Shown in pieces: positions 39,716 through 47,603 of a stretch of 64,000 nucleotides of DNA (the stretch's first letter is position 1; every line of letters starts with the position of its first letter). The notes below the pieces were generated by a model that saw nothing but the letters and a program-made list of their open reading frames with translations, was not told where the DNA came from and did no database searches. Source of the stretch: Frankia sp. R82. GTDB taxonomy: Bacteria > Actinomycetota > Actinomycetes > Frankiales > Frankiaceae. Made by a program: the position numbers and the translations under genes. The DNA lies in assembly GCF_023716925.1 (NCBI RefSeq), contig NZ_JAMQQG010000043.1, positions 1-64,000 of the forward strand, given 5' to 3'.

Positions 39716-39933
39716 AGGCCCGGCAGATCATCTGGCTCGGCACCACCGGCCGGGCCGGCGGCGCGACCTTCTCGATATCCCTGTACAGGGCGAATACCTA
39801 CCGCGTCAGGGCCAACGTCGAACCGATCCAGCGTGACCTGGGGTCCCAGTTCCCGTCGCAGGAGGAGGCGCAAGCCGCCTGCCAGCAGGCGCTCGACGTG
39901 TTCGTCGCCGAGCTGGTGGACGCCGCCCAGTGA
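39712..39933 (+). CDS. unknown 73-residue protein
   Basis: GTG 39712. VKARQIIWLGTTGRAGGATF, SISLYRANTYRVRANVEPIQ: beta-rich then a helical C-terminus. Unknown. Confidence 0.6.
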   Translation: MKARQIIWLGTTGRAGGATFSISLYRANTYRVRANVEPIQRDLGSQFPSQEEAQAACQQALDVFVAELVDAAQ

Positions 39934-39988
39934 CCGCGGCAGCAGTGCCCCGCCCGATGCCCATCCCGACAACACGGAGTTAACGATC

Positions 39989-40405
39989 ATGCCCATTGCG
40001 ATGCCCCGCACACCCACCGTCACCATCAGCCGAGGTGGCAGCAGATCCGCCATCTACATCGAGCCCGAGCTGGCCCGGGCCGCCGATCCCGAGCTGGACC
40101 GGCTGATCCGCGCAGAGGAGAAGCTCGGCCGGAAACGGAACCTGCGACAAGGCCAGGACCGGAAGGTCGACGAGCTGTACCGGCAGATGCACGCACGCCA
40201 CGCCGAGGTGCAGAACCTGCTTGCCCGCGAGGTCATCGTCGGCCTGGTCGGGCAAGTCGACGGCGACAAGGCGCATCTCGCCATGATCGCACAGGGGGCT
40301 GTGTTCGACCGGCATGCCTGTGACGGGCACTGCTCCTGCTCGCCTGCGGTCATGGTCCCGGGCCTGCTACGGGGCGGGCGGACGGTCACGGTGCTGGTCA
40401 AGTGA
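39989..40405 (+). CDS. unknown 138-residue protein
   Basis: ATG 39989 after ACACGGAGTTAACGATC. The basic helical middle (AEEKLGRKRNLRQGQDRKVD) is followed by FDRHACDGHCSCSPAVMVPG, a CxxxCxC site. Overlaps the next GTG by 4 bases. Confidence 0.6.
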   Translation: MPIAMPRTPTVTISRGGSRSAIYIEPELARAADPELDRLIRAEEKLGRKRNLRQGQDRKVDELYRQMHARHAEVQNLLAREVIVGLVGQVDGDKAHLAMIAQGAVFDRHACDGHCSCSPAVMVPGLLRGGRTVTVLVK

Positions 40406-40968
40406 AGACCCGCAGCGCATCCGACCTGGGCTGGCGGTCGGCGACCAGCCTCGACGACCTCGGCGAGCTGACCGCACGCTGGCTCCTCGGCGACATCCCC
40501 GCCATCCCCGGCCAGGCCGGCCGCCCCGACCTCGAAACAGCCGAGATCCGCGACGCGCTCGTCACCCTCAACCGTGGCGGCCTGGTCACGACCATGTCCC
40601 AGCCGCAGGCGGCGGGGACCGGATGGCGGCAGCGCGCCGCCGTTACCGGGCTGGCGTCCGCGGACGTCGCGCGGCGTCTGGAGACGGCCTGCAGACGGGC
40701 CGGGCTCGGGGTCGGCGTCGTATCGCCCGGAGAGCGTCATCGATGGCACCGCGACAGCTCCAGGGCTGCCACCGTCGGTGAGATCCGAGGCTCAGTGTCC
40801 GTACTGGTCGGGGCGGTCGAGTCGACCCACGCCTTGCGGCTGCTGTGGGGCCCCCATCTGTCTCGCAGTGGGCTGGCCGTGGTGCTCGGCGCGTGCGAGG
40901 TGTTCGCCTACGACCCGGAGTGGACCCGCAGCGGCCTGCTGTGGGACACGCTCACCCGCGCTATCTGA
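40402..40968 (+). CDS. DUF6919 family protein
   Basis: GTG 40402; 188 residues. DLGWRSATSLDDLGELTARW, GDIPAIPGQAGRPDLETAEI, LNRGGLVTTMSQPQAAGTGW and VFAYDPEWTRSGLLWDTL match DUF6919, found widely in actinobacterial phages and plasmids. Function unknown. Confidence 0.75.
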   Translation: MKTRSASDLGWRSATSLDDLGELTARWLLGDIPAIPGQAGRPDLETAEIRDALVTLNRGGLVTTMSQPQAAGTGWRQRAAVTGLASADVARRLETACRRAGLGVGVVSPGERHRWHRDSSRAATVGEIRGSVSVLVGAVESTHALRLLWGPHLSRSGLAVVLGACEVFAYDPEWTRSGLLWDTLTRAI

Positions 40969-41053
40969 CCATGCCGGTGTGGCGTCCCGCCTGCCAAGAA
41001 GAGCCGCCACACCGGCACCACCCCAACCCCCTGATGGGAGAAGGAGCAACACC

Positions 41054-41194
41054 ATGATGGACCGTCTGTACGGCGCACTGGACGTGCTGGGAGATCGGGC
41101 GCTGCTCGTCGCCGCAGCCGCCATGTTCGTCGCCGTAGCCGCCGGTGAGGGCCGGCATGCCCTGACCGCCGCAGCCGTCCGGGATGCGGCATGA
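41054..41194 (+). CDS. 46-residue protein with one hydrophobic helix
   Basis: MMDRLYGALDVLGDRALLVA then AAAMFVAVAAGEGRH. ATG follows GAGAAGGAGCAACACC. Probably membrane-associated. Confidence 0.5.
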   Translation: MMDRLYGALDVLGDRALLVAAAAMFVAVAAGEGRHALTAAAVRDAA

Positions 41195-41463
41195 CCGCCC
41201 GTCCGCCCCGGCCGGAGGGCCGTCGGGGCCGAGGCGCCGAAACCCTGCCCACGGTGGAGGAGTTGACGGCTGCGCCCAGCCGGGATGCGGCGGCAGGGAT
41301 GCTGCGTGACGCCACCGTGGTGCAGCTACGCGAGCTGGCAGAAACAGCCCGGGTGCAGGTCACCGCGCGGGCTACGCGCGAGGACATTGTTCGGATGATC
41401 GTGGACGGGACGACCGGGATCCGCCTCACCGCGGCAGCGTTCAGTACGGAAGGGATTGCCTGA
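41191..41463 (+). CDS. small protein with SAP/Rho-N-like helical unit
   Basis: 90 residues. MLRDATVVQLRELAETARVQ then VTARATREDIVRMIVDGTTG resembles the short helix-loop-helix of SAP and Rho N-terminal domains that bind nucleic acid. ATG overlaps the previous stop. Confidence 0.6.
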   Translation: MTARPPRPEGRRGRGAETLPTVEELTAAPSRDAAAGMLRDATVVQLRELAETARVQVTARATREDIVRMIVDGTTGIRLTAAAFSTEGIA

Positions 41464-41672
41464 TGGCCCGCCGTTACGTCTACTTCGTCCACTATGCGAT
41501 CTGGGACAGGGGGGGGCGTCCGGCCGGCGAGGGCAGCGGTGAGGTCGTAATGCCGGAGGCGATCACCAGCATGGGGCATGTCAAATCTGCTGAGAGTTGG
41601 CTGGAGGAGAACATGCGTTCTGGCCATCGTGCGGTGATCCGGAACTTCCATCCGCTGCGGATCGAGGGCTGA
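41463..41672 (+). CDS. unknown 69-residue protein, last of the rightward block
   Basis: MARRYVYFVHYAIWDRGGRP then GHVKSAESWLEENMRSGHRA. Small alpha/beta protein common in actinophages, role unknown. ATG overlaps the previous stop. A hairpin terminator follows 47 bases on. Confidence 0.65.
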   Translation: MARRYVYFVHYAIWDRGGRPAGEGSGEVVMPEAITSMGHVKSAESWLEENMRSGHRAVIRNFHPLRIEG

Positions 41673-41719
41673 CTGGAGAGCCAACCGTGGCAAGCTCCTG
41701 ACCCCGGGCATGCCGAAAT

Positions 41720-41758
41720 GGCCCCGGCCACCCGCGAGAGACGCGGGTGGCCGGGGCC
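41720..41758. terminator. perfect 17-bp bidirectional terminator hairpin
   Basis: GGCCCCGGCCACCCGCG (41720-41736) pairs exactly with 41742-41758 around AGAGA. It lies between the ends of convergent genes (41672 and 41774) and marks the junction of the rightward block and the leftward lysis/tail block. Confidence 0.85.
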
Positions 41759-41773
41759 GTGGTGTTGCTGGGG

Positions 41774-41956
41774 TCAGGCGGTCGGCGCGTTCGGCAACAG
41801 AGTGCACACGTTGTCAGCGTCGACCACGTAGGCGCCGGGTTGCGGTGCTGGCCCGCCCGTCTTGACGCCGTCTGGCGTTACCCAGGTGATCTCGGCATCG
41901 GACGGCTCGGCGCCGGGGCCGACAGGGCAGATGAATTGCACGGGGTCCCAGGCCAT
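41774..41956 (-). CDS. 60-residue unknown protein
   Basis: MAWDPVQFICPVGPGAEPSD, AEITWVTPDGVKTGG: two Cys, Pro-rich, beta-like. It sits alone between two hairpins with almost the same stem. Unknown. Confidence 0.55.
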   Translation of the reverse strand: MAWDPVQFICPVGPGAEPSDAEITWVTPDGVKTGGPAPQPGAYVVDADNVCTLLPNAPTA

Positions 41957-41984
41957 GGCCTAGTGTCCCACCGCCACGCCGAAC

Positions 41985-42022
41985 CGCCCCCGGCCACCTG
42001 CTCACGCGGGTGGCCGGGGGCG
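41985..42022. terminator. 14-bp hairpin related to the one at 41720
   Basis: CGCCCCCGGCCACC (41985-41998) pairs with GGTGGCCGGGGGCG (42009-42022). The stem shares CCCCGGCCACC with the neighbouring terminator. It lies just beyond the gene ending at 42043 and would end the leftward lysis/tail transcript. Confidence 0.75.
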
Positions 42023-42042
42023 CGGTGCTGCTGGTGGGCCGG

Positions 42043-42375
42043 TCAGACGGTCGGCTCGCCCGGGGTCTCCGGGGCCGGCTCCGGCTCGGGGGTCGGCTCC
42101 TCGGTCGGCGGGTGGGCGACCGCGTCGAGCTTCGAGACGAAGTCGTCGAGCGCGGTGAAGTCCAGATCGGCACCAGCCGCGGCGGCCTGGTCCTTCAGCG
42201 TCTGGATCTCGGCCTTGACGGTGTCGAGATCCTCGGTCAGCGCGCCGACGACAGCGTTGATGTGGTCCTGGTTCGCGGACATGCGACGGTCCTCTCGTTG
42301 CATCTGGTGGATGGTGTGTTGCAGGTCCTGGACCTCCCTGCGGGTGGCCCAGGGGATCAGCCGGGGCAGGCGCAT
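42043..42375 (-). CDS. coiled-coil protein of the lysis cluster
   Basis: 110 residues. A basic start (MRLPRLIPWATRREVQDLQH) leads into a long coiled coil (INAVVGALTEDLDTVKAEIQ, TLKDQAAAAG) and an acidic Pro/Glu tail. Start overlaps the previous gene by one base. Such proteins accompany holins in actinophages; function unproven. Confidence 0.6.
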   Translation of the reverse strand: MRLPRLIPWATRREVQDLQHTIHQMQREDRRMSANQDHINAVVGALTEDLDTVKAEIQTLKDQAAAAGADLDFTALDDFVSKLDAVAHPPTEEPTPEPEPAPETPGEPTV

Positions 42376-42788
42376 CAGTACGCCGCCCGGGTGTCGGGGT
42401 CAGCCGCGAGCGCGGCCCGGGGGGTGACCTCGGACCGGTGACCGAGACCGAGCGTCGCGGCGACCAGGGCGAGGATCGCCGCGTCCGCCCCCGGCGGCAG
42501 GTCCAGCCCGCACAGCACGGCCAGCGGCAGCAGCGCCTGGAGGGCACCCCAGACCAGCGCGGGCCGGGACGGCGCGGTGGCCCAGCCTGCGACGGCGGCG
42601 AGAATCGCGGCGGTCGCGGCGAGGATGACCGTCTGGGTGCCGGGGGTGAGAGTGTCCGGCCACCAGTAGGCAGCGAGCGCGACGGCGGCGGAGAGAACAG
42701 CCTGCGCGCTGGCGGTGAGCGCGGCGGGTTCCCGGCGGGGCAGCGGCAGGACAGCCGTCGCAGGGGCGGTGGTCAGCAGGTAGGGCAC
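42375..42788 (-). CDS. holin-like membrane protein
   Basis: 137 residues with several hydrophobic spans: SAQAVLSAAVALAAYWW, TVILAATAAILAAVAGWA, LVWGALQALLPLAVLCGL and ILALVAATLGLG. Position directly after the peptidase and amidase fits a holin or holin-like role, forming membrane lesions for lysis. Assignment rests on topology and context. Confidence 0.6.
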   Translation of the reverse strand: MPYLLTTAPATAVLPLPRREPAALTASAQAVLSAAVALAAYWWPDTLTPGTQTVILAATAAILAAVAGWATAPSRPALVWGALQALLPLAVLCGLDLPPGADAAILALVAATLGLGHRSEVTPRAALAADPDTRAAY

Positions 42789-42791
42789 GGG

Positions 42792-43709
42792 TCAGCCTCC
42801 GGTCGTGGGGCGTGCGGCGAGCCAGGCGGAGGCCGCGGGGATGAGGGTGCGGAGCGCGTCGGCGAGCGCCCGACCGTCGTCGTCGGCAGGAGTCGGCGCG
42901 GGCGGAACAGGTACGGGGGCGGGTGTGACCGTGGGGAACGGCCGGCCGGTCAGCTCCTGGTAGTCCGCGGCGAGCGCCGCCAGATCCACCCCGGCCTGGA
43001 ACACAGCCGAGCCGAGATGCTCCGGCCAGATGACCACCCAGGCTTCCTGGAGCTGACGGCGCCGGAACGCCGCGGTGGTCGAAACCCGTTCGGCCCAGGT
43101 GATGACGTCGTCCCGGCCCGCCCGGTACGCCCCGGCGAGCACCGCATGGCCGCCCCACTCGCCCGACCTGCGGTAGTCCCACACCGGCGGATGCGCATCG
43201 GTCTGCGCCTGCTGCGCCACCTCGAGGTCGACACCCCAGAGGATTCCGCCGAACAGGCTGATCGCCGCGTCCAGCTCGTCGTCGTTGCCGACGTCGACCT
43301 GCGCGAACGCCAGCGACTGGACGCCGCCAATGCCGCCGGCCTGGACGGCCTGGAGCATCGTCTGCATCTCGACGCCGTTGTCGTCGGCGCCGGTCGCCGG
43401 GTCGAACCCAGGGTTCCCGCTGCGCCGGTAGAGGTCGAACACGTCGTCCTGGCTGGGCGCCTGCATGGTGCCGGTCAGCCCTGCGGTGACGACCCTGCGC
43501 AGGTTCGCCACCGACGTGGGCCCGCAGTCGCCGTACCGGTCGTTGGCGTACAGCCCGTACTCGAGGTGGCCGAGATGGTCAGCTGCGCTCGGGTGGGCGG
43601 GCACGACACCGGTCAGGTACCGGCCGATCCGCAGCGCCGCGCGCCTGGTCGGGGGCCGCAGGCCGGTCTTGCGGGTCGGATGGGCGTGGATACCGACGGC
43701 CGAGGTCAT
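42792..43709 (-). CDS. papain-like cysteine peptidase of the phage lysis cluster
   Basis: 305 residues. DCGPTSVANL (Cys62) and GEWGGHAVLAGAY (His188) form a Cys/His pair as in C39/papain-like phage peptidases; a WAERVSTTAAF region follows. A Pro/Ala linker and helical C-terminus complete it. Actinophages carry similar proteins near lysins. It may cut peptide cross-links in the wall or a host protein. Start overlaps the amidase stop. Confidence 0.75.
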   Translation of the reverse strand: MTSAVGIHAHPTRKTGLRPPTRRAALRIGRYLTGVVPAHPSAADHLGHLEYGLYANDRYGDCGPTSVANLRRVVTAGLTGTMQAPSQDDVFDLYRRSGNPGFDPATGADDNGVEMQTMLQAVQAGGIGGVQSLAFAQVDVGNDDELDAAISLFGGILWGVDLEVAQQAQTDAHPPVWDYRRSGEWGGHAVLAGAYRAGRDDVITWAERVSTTAAFRRRQLQEAWVVIWPEHLGSAVFQAGVDLAALAADYQELTGRPFPTVTPAPVPVPPAPTPADDDGRALADALRTLIPAASAWLAARPTTGG

Positions 43710-44635
43710 GCAGTGGCTCCGGGAGGCGTAGGGGCGAGGAGGGATGCGGCGTGGCCGGCGGCGGCCTGCGCCAGGCGGACGGCATCGAGGGCGTCGAGGC
43801 GGCCGACGGCGTCGAGTAGCTGGTCGAGGGTGGGCTCTGCCGGCGAGGCCATGGCGAGGATCGCGGCGGCCGGATGCTGCTGGTCGACCATCGTGGACAT
43901 GGCCTCACGGACTGCGGCCATGTCCGAGCCGAGCGCGGCGAGATGGGCCTGGAGATCGCCAGCCTTGAGGTAGGTGGCGCCGATGGTCTGCCCGGCGCTG
44001 CCCTGCCGGATCGGATGCTGCGGGTCGGCCGCCGTGCCGACGTCGGTCCACAGCTCCGCGCGGACCCGGCTCGACACGGCGGCGGCGATGGAGCTGATAT
44101 CGGCGTCGGTGAGCACATCTGCCTCCGGTGCTGGGGGGGTGAGGATGGCCACGGCGGCGGCGAGGATGTTCGCCCGCCGGCCGGCGCGGATCGGCCCGGG
44201 GCATTCGTGGCCGCCCCAGGCGGCACCGCCCATCTGATGGGTGCCGAGACCACGGCCGCCGGGCGAGTCGGCGAGCTCGAGCGGCCAGCCGAACTCGCGG
44301 ACACCCCAGGCGTACAACGCGCCGAGCGCGCCGACCTGCTCTGGAGTCAGGTCCTCGTCCGGGTGGCCCTCGGTCTCGACCGAGACCCAGTACGGGTTAC
44401 CTGCTTCCTGCGCCCACGCTCGCTGGTCCAGCGGGACGAACTGCTCGACGTCACCGGCCCGCGACACCCACAGATGGGAGCTGACCTGGCTGGCCGGATT
44501 GTCGAACCAGCCGAACGGCGAGCCGGTGCCGACCTGGACGTGGACGATCAGGCCCCGCGTCGGCCCGGCGATCACCCCGCTGCGGTTGCGGACGGGCCGG
44601 TACCTGGCCGGCGGGTAGAGCACGGGGGCGGTCAT
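43706..44635 (-). CDS. N-acetylmuramoyl-L-alanine amidase (endolysin)
   Basis: 309 residues. Amidase_2/PGRP fold at 1-165: GLIVHVQVGTG (His32), VSSHLWVSRAGDVEQFVPLD, YWVSVETEGHPDEDLTPEQV, GLGTHQMGGAAWGGHECPGP (His133, His143, Cys145). Zinc-dependent cleavage of the MurNAc-Ala bond lyses the host wall. The C-terminal half (180-300) is helical and may bind the wall or assemble with the coiled-coil partner. Overlaps the next upstream gene by 4 bases. Intact. Confidence 0.9.
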   Translation of the reverse strand: MTAPVLYPPARYRPVRNRSGVIAGPTRGLIVHVQVGTGSPFGWFDNPASQVSSHLWVSRAGDVEQFVPLDQRAWAQEAGNPYWVSVETEGHPDEDLTPEQVGALGALYAWGVREFGWPLELADSPGGRGLGTHQMGGAAWGGHECPGPIRAGRRANILAAAVAILTPPAPEADVLTDADISSIAAAVSSRVRAELWTDVGTAADPQHPIRQGSAGQTIGATYLKAGDLQAHLAALGSDMAAVREAMSTMVDQQHPAAAILAMASPAEPTLDQLLDAVGRLDALDAVRLAQAAAGHAASLLAPTPPGATA

Positions 44636-44976
44636 GGCGGGCAGCCCCGCGCGATGTACGCGGCATCGGCCCGCGCGGCGAGCAGCTGACCGGCCGCGGT
44701 CGTCCGCGGCGGATCACCCGGCCGTGTGCGCAGCAGGTCCAGCAGCCCGCAGTCGGCTGCTTCCACCCGCTGCTGGGTTGCGGTTGCCTGCTCGACAGCG
44801 TGCTGGGCTTGCTCGCGGGCTACGTCCACCCGGGAGGAGAACGCCTCGAACGCAATGCTCAGGCTGCCGACGGACAGGATGACGCAGAGGACGACTGCGA
44901 CCTGGATCTGCGCGGGGGACAGCCGGACGCGGGCGAGACGGTCGCCGGCGCTGCGGGGGAGAACTCGCGCGTTCAC
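44632..44976 (-). CDS. membrane protein of the lysis cluster (spanin-like topology)
   Basis: GTG 44976; 114 residues. One strong span (IQVAVVLCVILSVGSLSIAF) near residue 25-45, then a coiled coil (DVAREQAQHAVEQATATQQR) and a Cys pair (ADCGLLDLL...RGCPP). The membrane anchor plus coiled coil is reminiscent of Rz-type or fusion-assisting proteins, though Gram-positive phages usually lack spanins. Unknown. Confidence 0.6.
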   Translation of the reverse strand: MNARVLPRSAGDRLARVRLSPAQIQVAVVLCVILSVGSLSIAFEAFSSRVDVAREQAQHAVEQATATQQRVEAADCGLLDLLRTRPGDPPRTTAAGQLLAARADAAYIARGCPP

Positions 44977-45263
44977 GTCCGCCCCTCCAGCCGGTCGTTG
45001 CGGGCCTGGAGACGCTCGATCATGCTGTCCCTCCGGTCGATCTCCTCGCGGTGCTCGTCCAGGAGCGCACGCAGCCGTGCGAGGTCCTCGGTGCGCTGCC
45101 GCTCGGACGCCTCGGCGCGCTGCCGCTCGGCTTCGGCGCGGGTCCGCTCGGCCGCCTCGGCGCGTTCGGCCCGCCGGGCCTTCGCGGCGGCCACGGAGCC
45201 GAGGAAACCGCCGCCGAGCGTGCCCGCGAGGCCAATAAGCGCGACGGCGATGGTCGGGTCCAC
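44973..45263 (-). CDS. membrane-anchored coiled-coil protein
   Basis: 96 residues from GTG 45263. The N-terminal span (DPTIAVALIGLAGTLGGGFL) is followed by a long charged coiled coil (AERAEAAERTRAEAERQRAE). Similar to small holin-partner proteins next to actinophage lysins. Overlaps the next gene. Confidence 0.6.
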   Translation of the reverse strand: MDPTIAVALIGLAGTLGGGFLGSVAAAKARRAERAEAAERTRAEAERQRAEASERQRTEDLARLRALLDEHREEIDRRDSMIERLQARNDRLEGRT

Positions 45264-45285
45264 AAGCGCCGGCCTCTCTGCGCAA

Positions 45286-46791
45286 TCATTTGCCGAACAG
45301 CTGCCGGTAGAGCGCTGCCGCTTTCGGGAACTGCGTCGGCGCGGTCACCTGAAACGCTCCACCAAGGTTGAAATACGATTCATACACGACGTTGTTCGCC
45401 GGATTGGCAAACACGTCATGCATCCGCTGGATGTAGATCGCGTCATCGCCGGAACCGTTCGCCGAGCCGAACCCGGGGCCGGCGTTCAGCCCCCACTCGG
45501 GGAACGCCAGCGGCAGACCCTGAGCTTTCGCGTAGGCTATCCACGCGCCGATCCCGTACGGCGCCCCGCTGGACTCGACATCCATGTAATGGGCGTCCCA
45601 GGACTTCTGGTCGTGGATCGCCGGGTACATGTTGTACCAGTCGGTGGCGATCACATCGCAGTGGTCGGAGCCCGGGAAAACGGTCCGGACGTCGAACGGG
45701 AAGTCGGCGGACTTGTTCGGGTTCCACACGATCTGGAAGTCGTCGCTGACCCCTTTGAAGATTTCGTAGACGCGTCGGAATCCGGCCTTCCACGCGTCCG
45801 CGTTCGCCGGGGTGGCATGCCAGTAGAACCAGTCGCCGTTCATCTCCCAGCCGAGCCGGACGAACGCGTTCCCGAACCCCACATCCTTCAGGCCCTGTGC
45901 TATGGCCCGGAAATTGGCGTCGTTCGCGCCGCCCGCGGTCGTGGCCGCGGTCTCACCCTTCGCCCACAGCGCCTGCGAGAAGCTAAGCCGGCCGGTCCAC
46001 CGCCTGTTGAACGGTGCCGCCTTCTCGCCGGTGAAATAGGCGTGGACGGTGTCCAGGCGTTTCATCGTCGCCCAGTCAGCCTGAGCGTTCCAGGTCTCCC
46101 ACACCTCGACCGGACGCCCCCGCCAGGCGCCGAACGCGTACGGATCGGCCACCCCTGCGCCGCTCAGCCACGTGCCGCTGCCGGTCGTGCCTCCCCCGCC
46201 CGTGCCCGGATCTTGGCTGGGCGTGCCGGTGCCGTAGCACAGCACCTCCAACCCCTGCAGCGTCGCGGCGTTGACGACGGTGGTCAGCGCGACCGTCAGC
46301 CGGCCATCCGCGCCGACCGTCGCCGGCACCTCGCGGACGACTCCGCGGTACGGTCCGCCCGCGAGCGCCACCGGGTCCACCGCGCGCAGGGCACTGCTGC
46401 CCTGGACAGCGACATCGAACACCCGCATCCCGGGGCTGGTGTCCGCGGCGTAGGAGTCGGCGAGGTGCAGCCGGACCACGGCCGGGCCCGGGGGCAGACC
46501 GGTCAGGGTGTAGCCGAAGTCGCCCCACCGCTCGGTCTCCATGACCGCGTCGGCGCCGTAGTGGCCGGTGCCCTGCGCGCTGGCGGTGCCGCCGGAGTAG
46601 CCGCGGTCGGCCTCCCACGCGACCCCCGTCACGGTGACAGCCGGCCCGCCGCAGTTGAGCCGCACCACCCGAGTCGGAGTCGACACGGGCGGGTCCGGCT
46701 CGGGCTCGGCCGGCGGGGCCCACGGGTGCGCGGCCATCCACTCGGCCAGCGCGGCACCAGCCTGCGCGGCATAGTCCGACCAGGTGGTCAT
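45286..46791 (-). CDS. tail-associated glycosidase: malectin-like plus GH26 domains
   Basis: 501 residues. The N-terminal anchor (1-35) resembles the ends of tail proteins. A malectin-like carbohydrate-binding domain (about 41-186) has RVVRLNCGGPAVTVTGVAWE and ADRGYSGGTA. A GH26-type barrel (about 205-501) has acid/base Glu316 in VRLGWEMNGDWFYW and nucleophile Glu432 in LAFPEWGLNAG. GH26 enzymes cut beta-mannans and related beta-1,4 or 1,3/1,4 glucans, so this looks like a depolymerase for host surface polysaccharide. Downstream of the major tail protein, upstream of lysis genes. Confidence 0.85.
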   Translation of the reverse strand: MTTWSDYAAQAGAALAEWMAAHPWAPPAEPEPDPPVSTPTRVVRLNCGGPAVTVTGVAWEADRGYSGGTASAQGTGHYGADAVMETERWGDFGYTLTGLPPGPAVVRLHLADSYAADTSPGMRVFDVAVQGSSALRAVDPVALAGGPYRGVVREVPATVGADGRLTVALTTVVNAATLQGLEVLCYGTGTPSQDPGTGGGGTTGSGTWLSGAGVADPYAFGAWRGRPVEVWETWNAQADWATMKRLDTVHAYFTGEKAAPFNRRWTGRLSFSQALWAKGETAATTAGGANDANFRAIAQGLKDVGFGNAFVRLGWEMNGDWFYWHATPANADAWKAGFRRVYEIFKGVSDDFQIVWNPNKSADFPFDVRTVFPGSDHCDVIATDWYNMYPAIHDQKSWDAHYMDVESSGAPYGIGAWIAYAKAQGLPLAFPEWGLNAGPGFGSANGSGDDAIYIQRMHDVFANPANNVVYESYFNLGGAFQVTAPTQFPKAAALYRQLFGK

Positions 46792-46797
46792 GGCGCC

Positions 46798-47334
46798 TCA
46801 CTTCGAATGGAAATAGACCGCGGCAAAATTACCGGCTAGCGCGTTCAGCTGGCCGGTCGACGTCTGGTAGCCGACGACTTCCAGATAATCGGAGGATCCG
46901 TTACAGGCGACCGGGATAGACGTCGCAGTCATTCCCTGTCCGGGTCCGCCGATGTTAGGAACGTCCATGCCGCCGTAGTTGGTGGCAGTCAGATAGTTGC
47001 CGTTTGCGTTTTTCGTGATCCGGATCTGCCTGTAGCCAGAGTTCGCGCCCGCCCATGCGAACCAGGTGGTTACCGTGAAATATCCAGAGTATGTCGGCTT
47101 GATGATGTAGGTGTTGTTTACCTGATCATGAAAATTGTATGGATCGTAGACGTCGGTGTTCCAGAGCATGCCAGCCTGCTGGTTGGCGTTGAACAGCACG
47201 TTTCCGGAGTTCGTCACCACGCACAGCGGCTTCTGCATCAGGAAATTCAGCGGGGTGCCGAGCCCGGCGTTCAGGAACCCGTCGGTTTCGATCTCGCCGG
47301 GAATGAACGTTCGGACTGCGGGCGGGTCGGCCAT
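46798..47334 (-). CDS. tail fibre/receptor-binding-like protein with C1q/TNF-type fold
   Basis: 178 residues. NFLMQKPLCVVTNSGNVLFN, YIIKPTYSGYFTVTTWFAWA, YRQIRITKNANGNYLTATNY and SSDYLEVVGYQTSTGQLNAL...FAAVYFHSK follow the jelly-roll pattern (alternating strands, YxGxYxV...W) of C1q/TNF-like tail-tip proteins. It probably helps in host attachment. Lies between the two glycosidase proteins. Confidence 0.7.
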   Translation of the reverse strand: MADPPAVRTFIPGEIETDGFLNAGLGTPLNFLMQKPLCVVTNSGNVLFNANQQAGMLWNTDVYDPYNFHDQVNNTYIIKPTYSGYFTVTTWFAWAGANSGYRQIRITKNANGNYLTATNYGGMDVPNIGGPGQGMTATSIPVACNGSSDYLEVVGYQTSTGQLNALAGNFAAVYFHSK

Positions 47335-47345
47335 ATACTCTCCTC

Positions 47346-47603
47346 ATGAGCGACAATCGATGCCCGAAATGCGGGCGTGACGATGACCTGCACGCCACCC
47401 TTTTCCACCTGGCGTTCGACGAACAGCAGGACCCCGAGCACACGCCCTGTGGGCGATCCGCCGAAGGCCTCGAGGCCGGATGCATGCGCCAGAAAGGCCA
47501 CACGGGGGGGTGTGTTCTTCCCGACCCCGACGGTGCGACGCCGCAGAACCCGTCAGGGTTGATGGAAATCGCCCATTGGGCGGTCAGTTCGCCAGCCGGG
47601 TAG
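47346..47603 (+). CDS. zinc-ribbon protein on the opposite strand of the tail module
   Basis: 85 residues: MSDNRCPKCGRDDDLHATLF, HTPCGRSAEGLEAGCMRQKG and HTGGCVLPDPDG. CPKC plus three Cys and several His suggests metal binding. TACTCTCCTCATG gives no strong ribosome site beyond TCTCCT on this strand, so a promoter inside the flanking gene is assumed. It overlaps the end of the 1438-residue gene by 20 bases. A moron-like gene is possible. Confidence 0.55.
   Translation: MSDNRCPKCGRDDDLHATLFHLAFDEQQDPEHTPCGRSAEGLEAGCMRQKGHTGGCVLPDPDGATPQNPSGLMEIAHWAVSSPAG

Noticed and set aside
42438-43973. 511-codon plus-strand frame opposite the lysis genes
   Set aside because: Antisense of the cysteine peptidase and holin-like genes with Arg/Gly-rich composition.
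44800-46839. 679-codon plus-strand frame opposite the GH26 tail gene
   Set aside because: Antisense of a gene with catalytic GH26 and malectin motifs; no independent motif or ribosome site.
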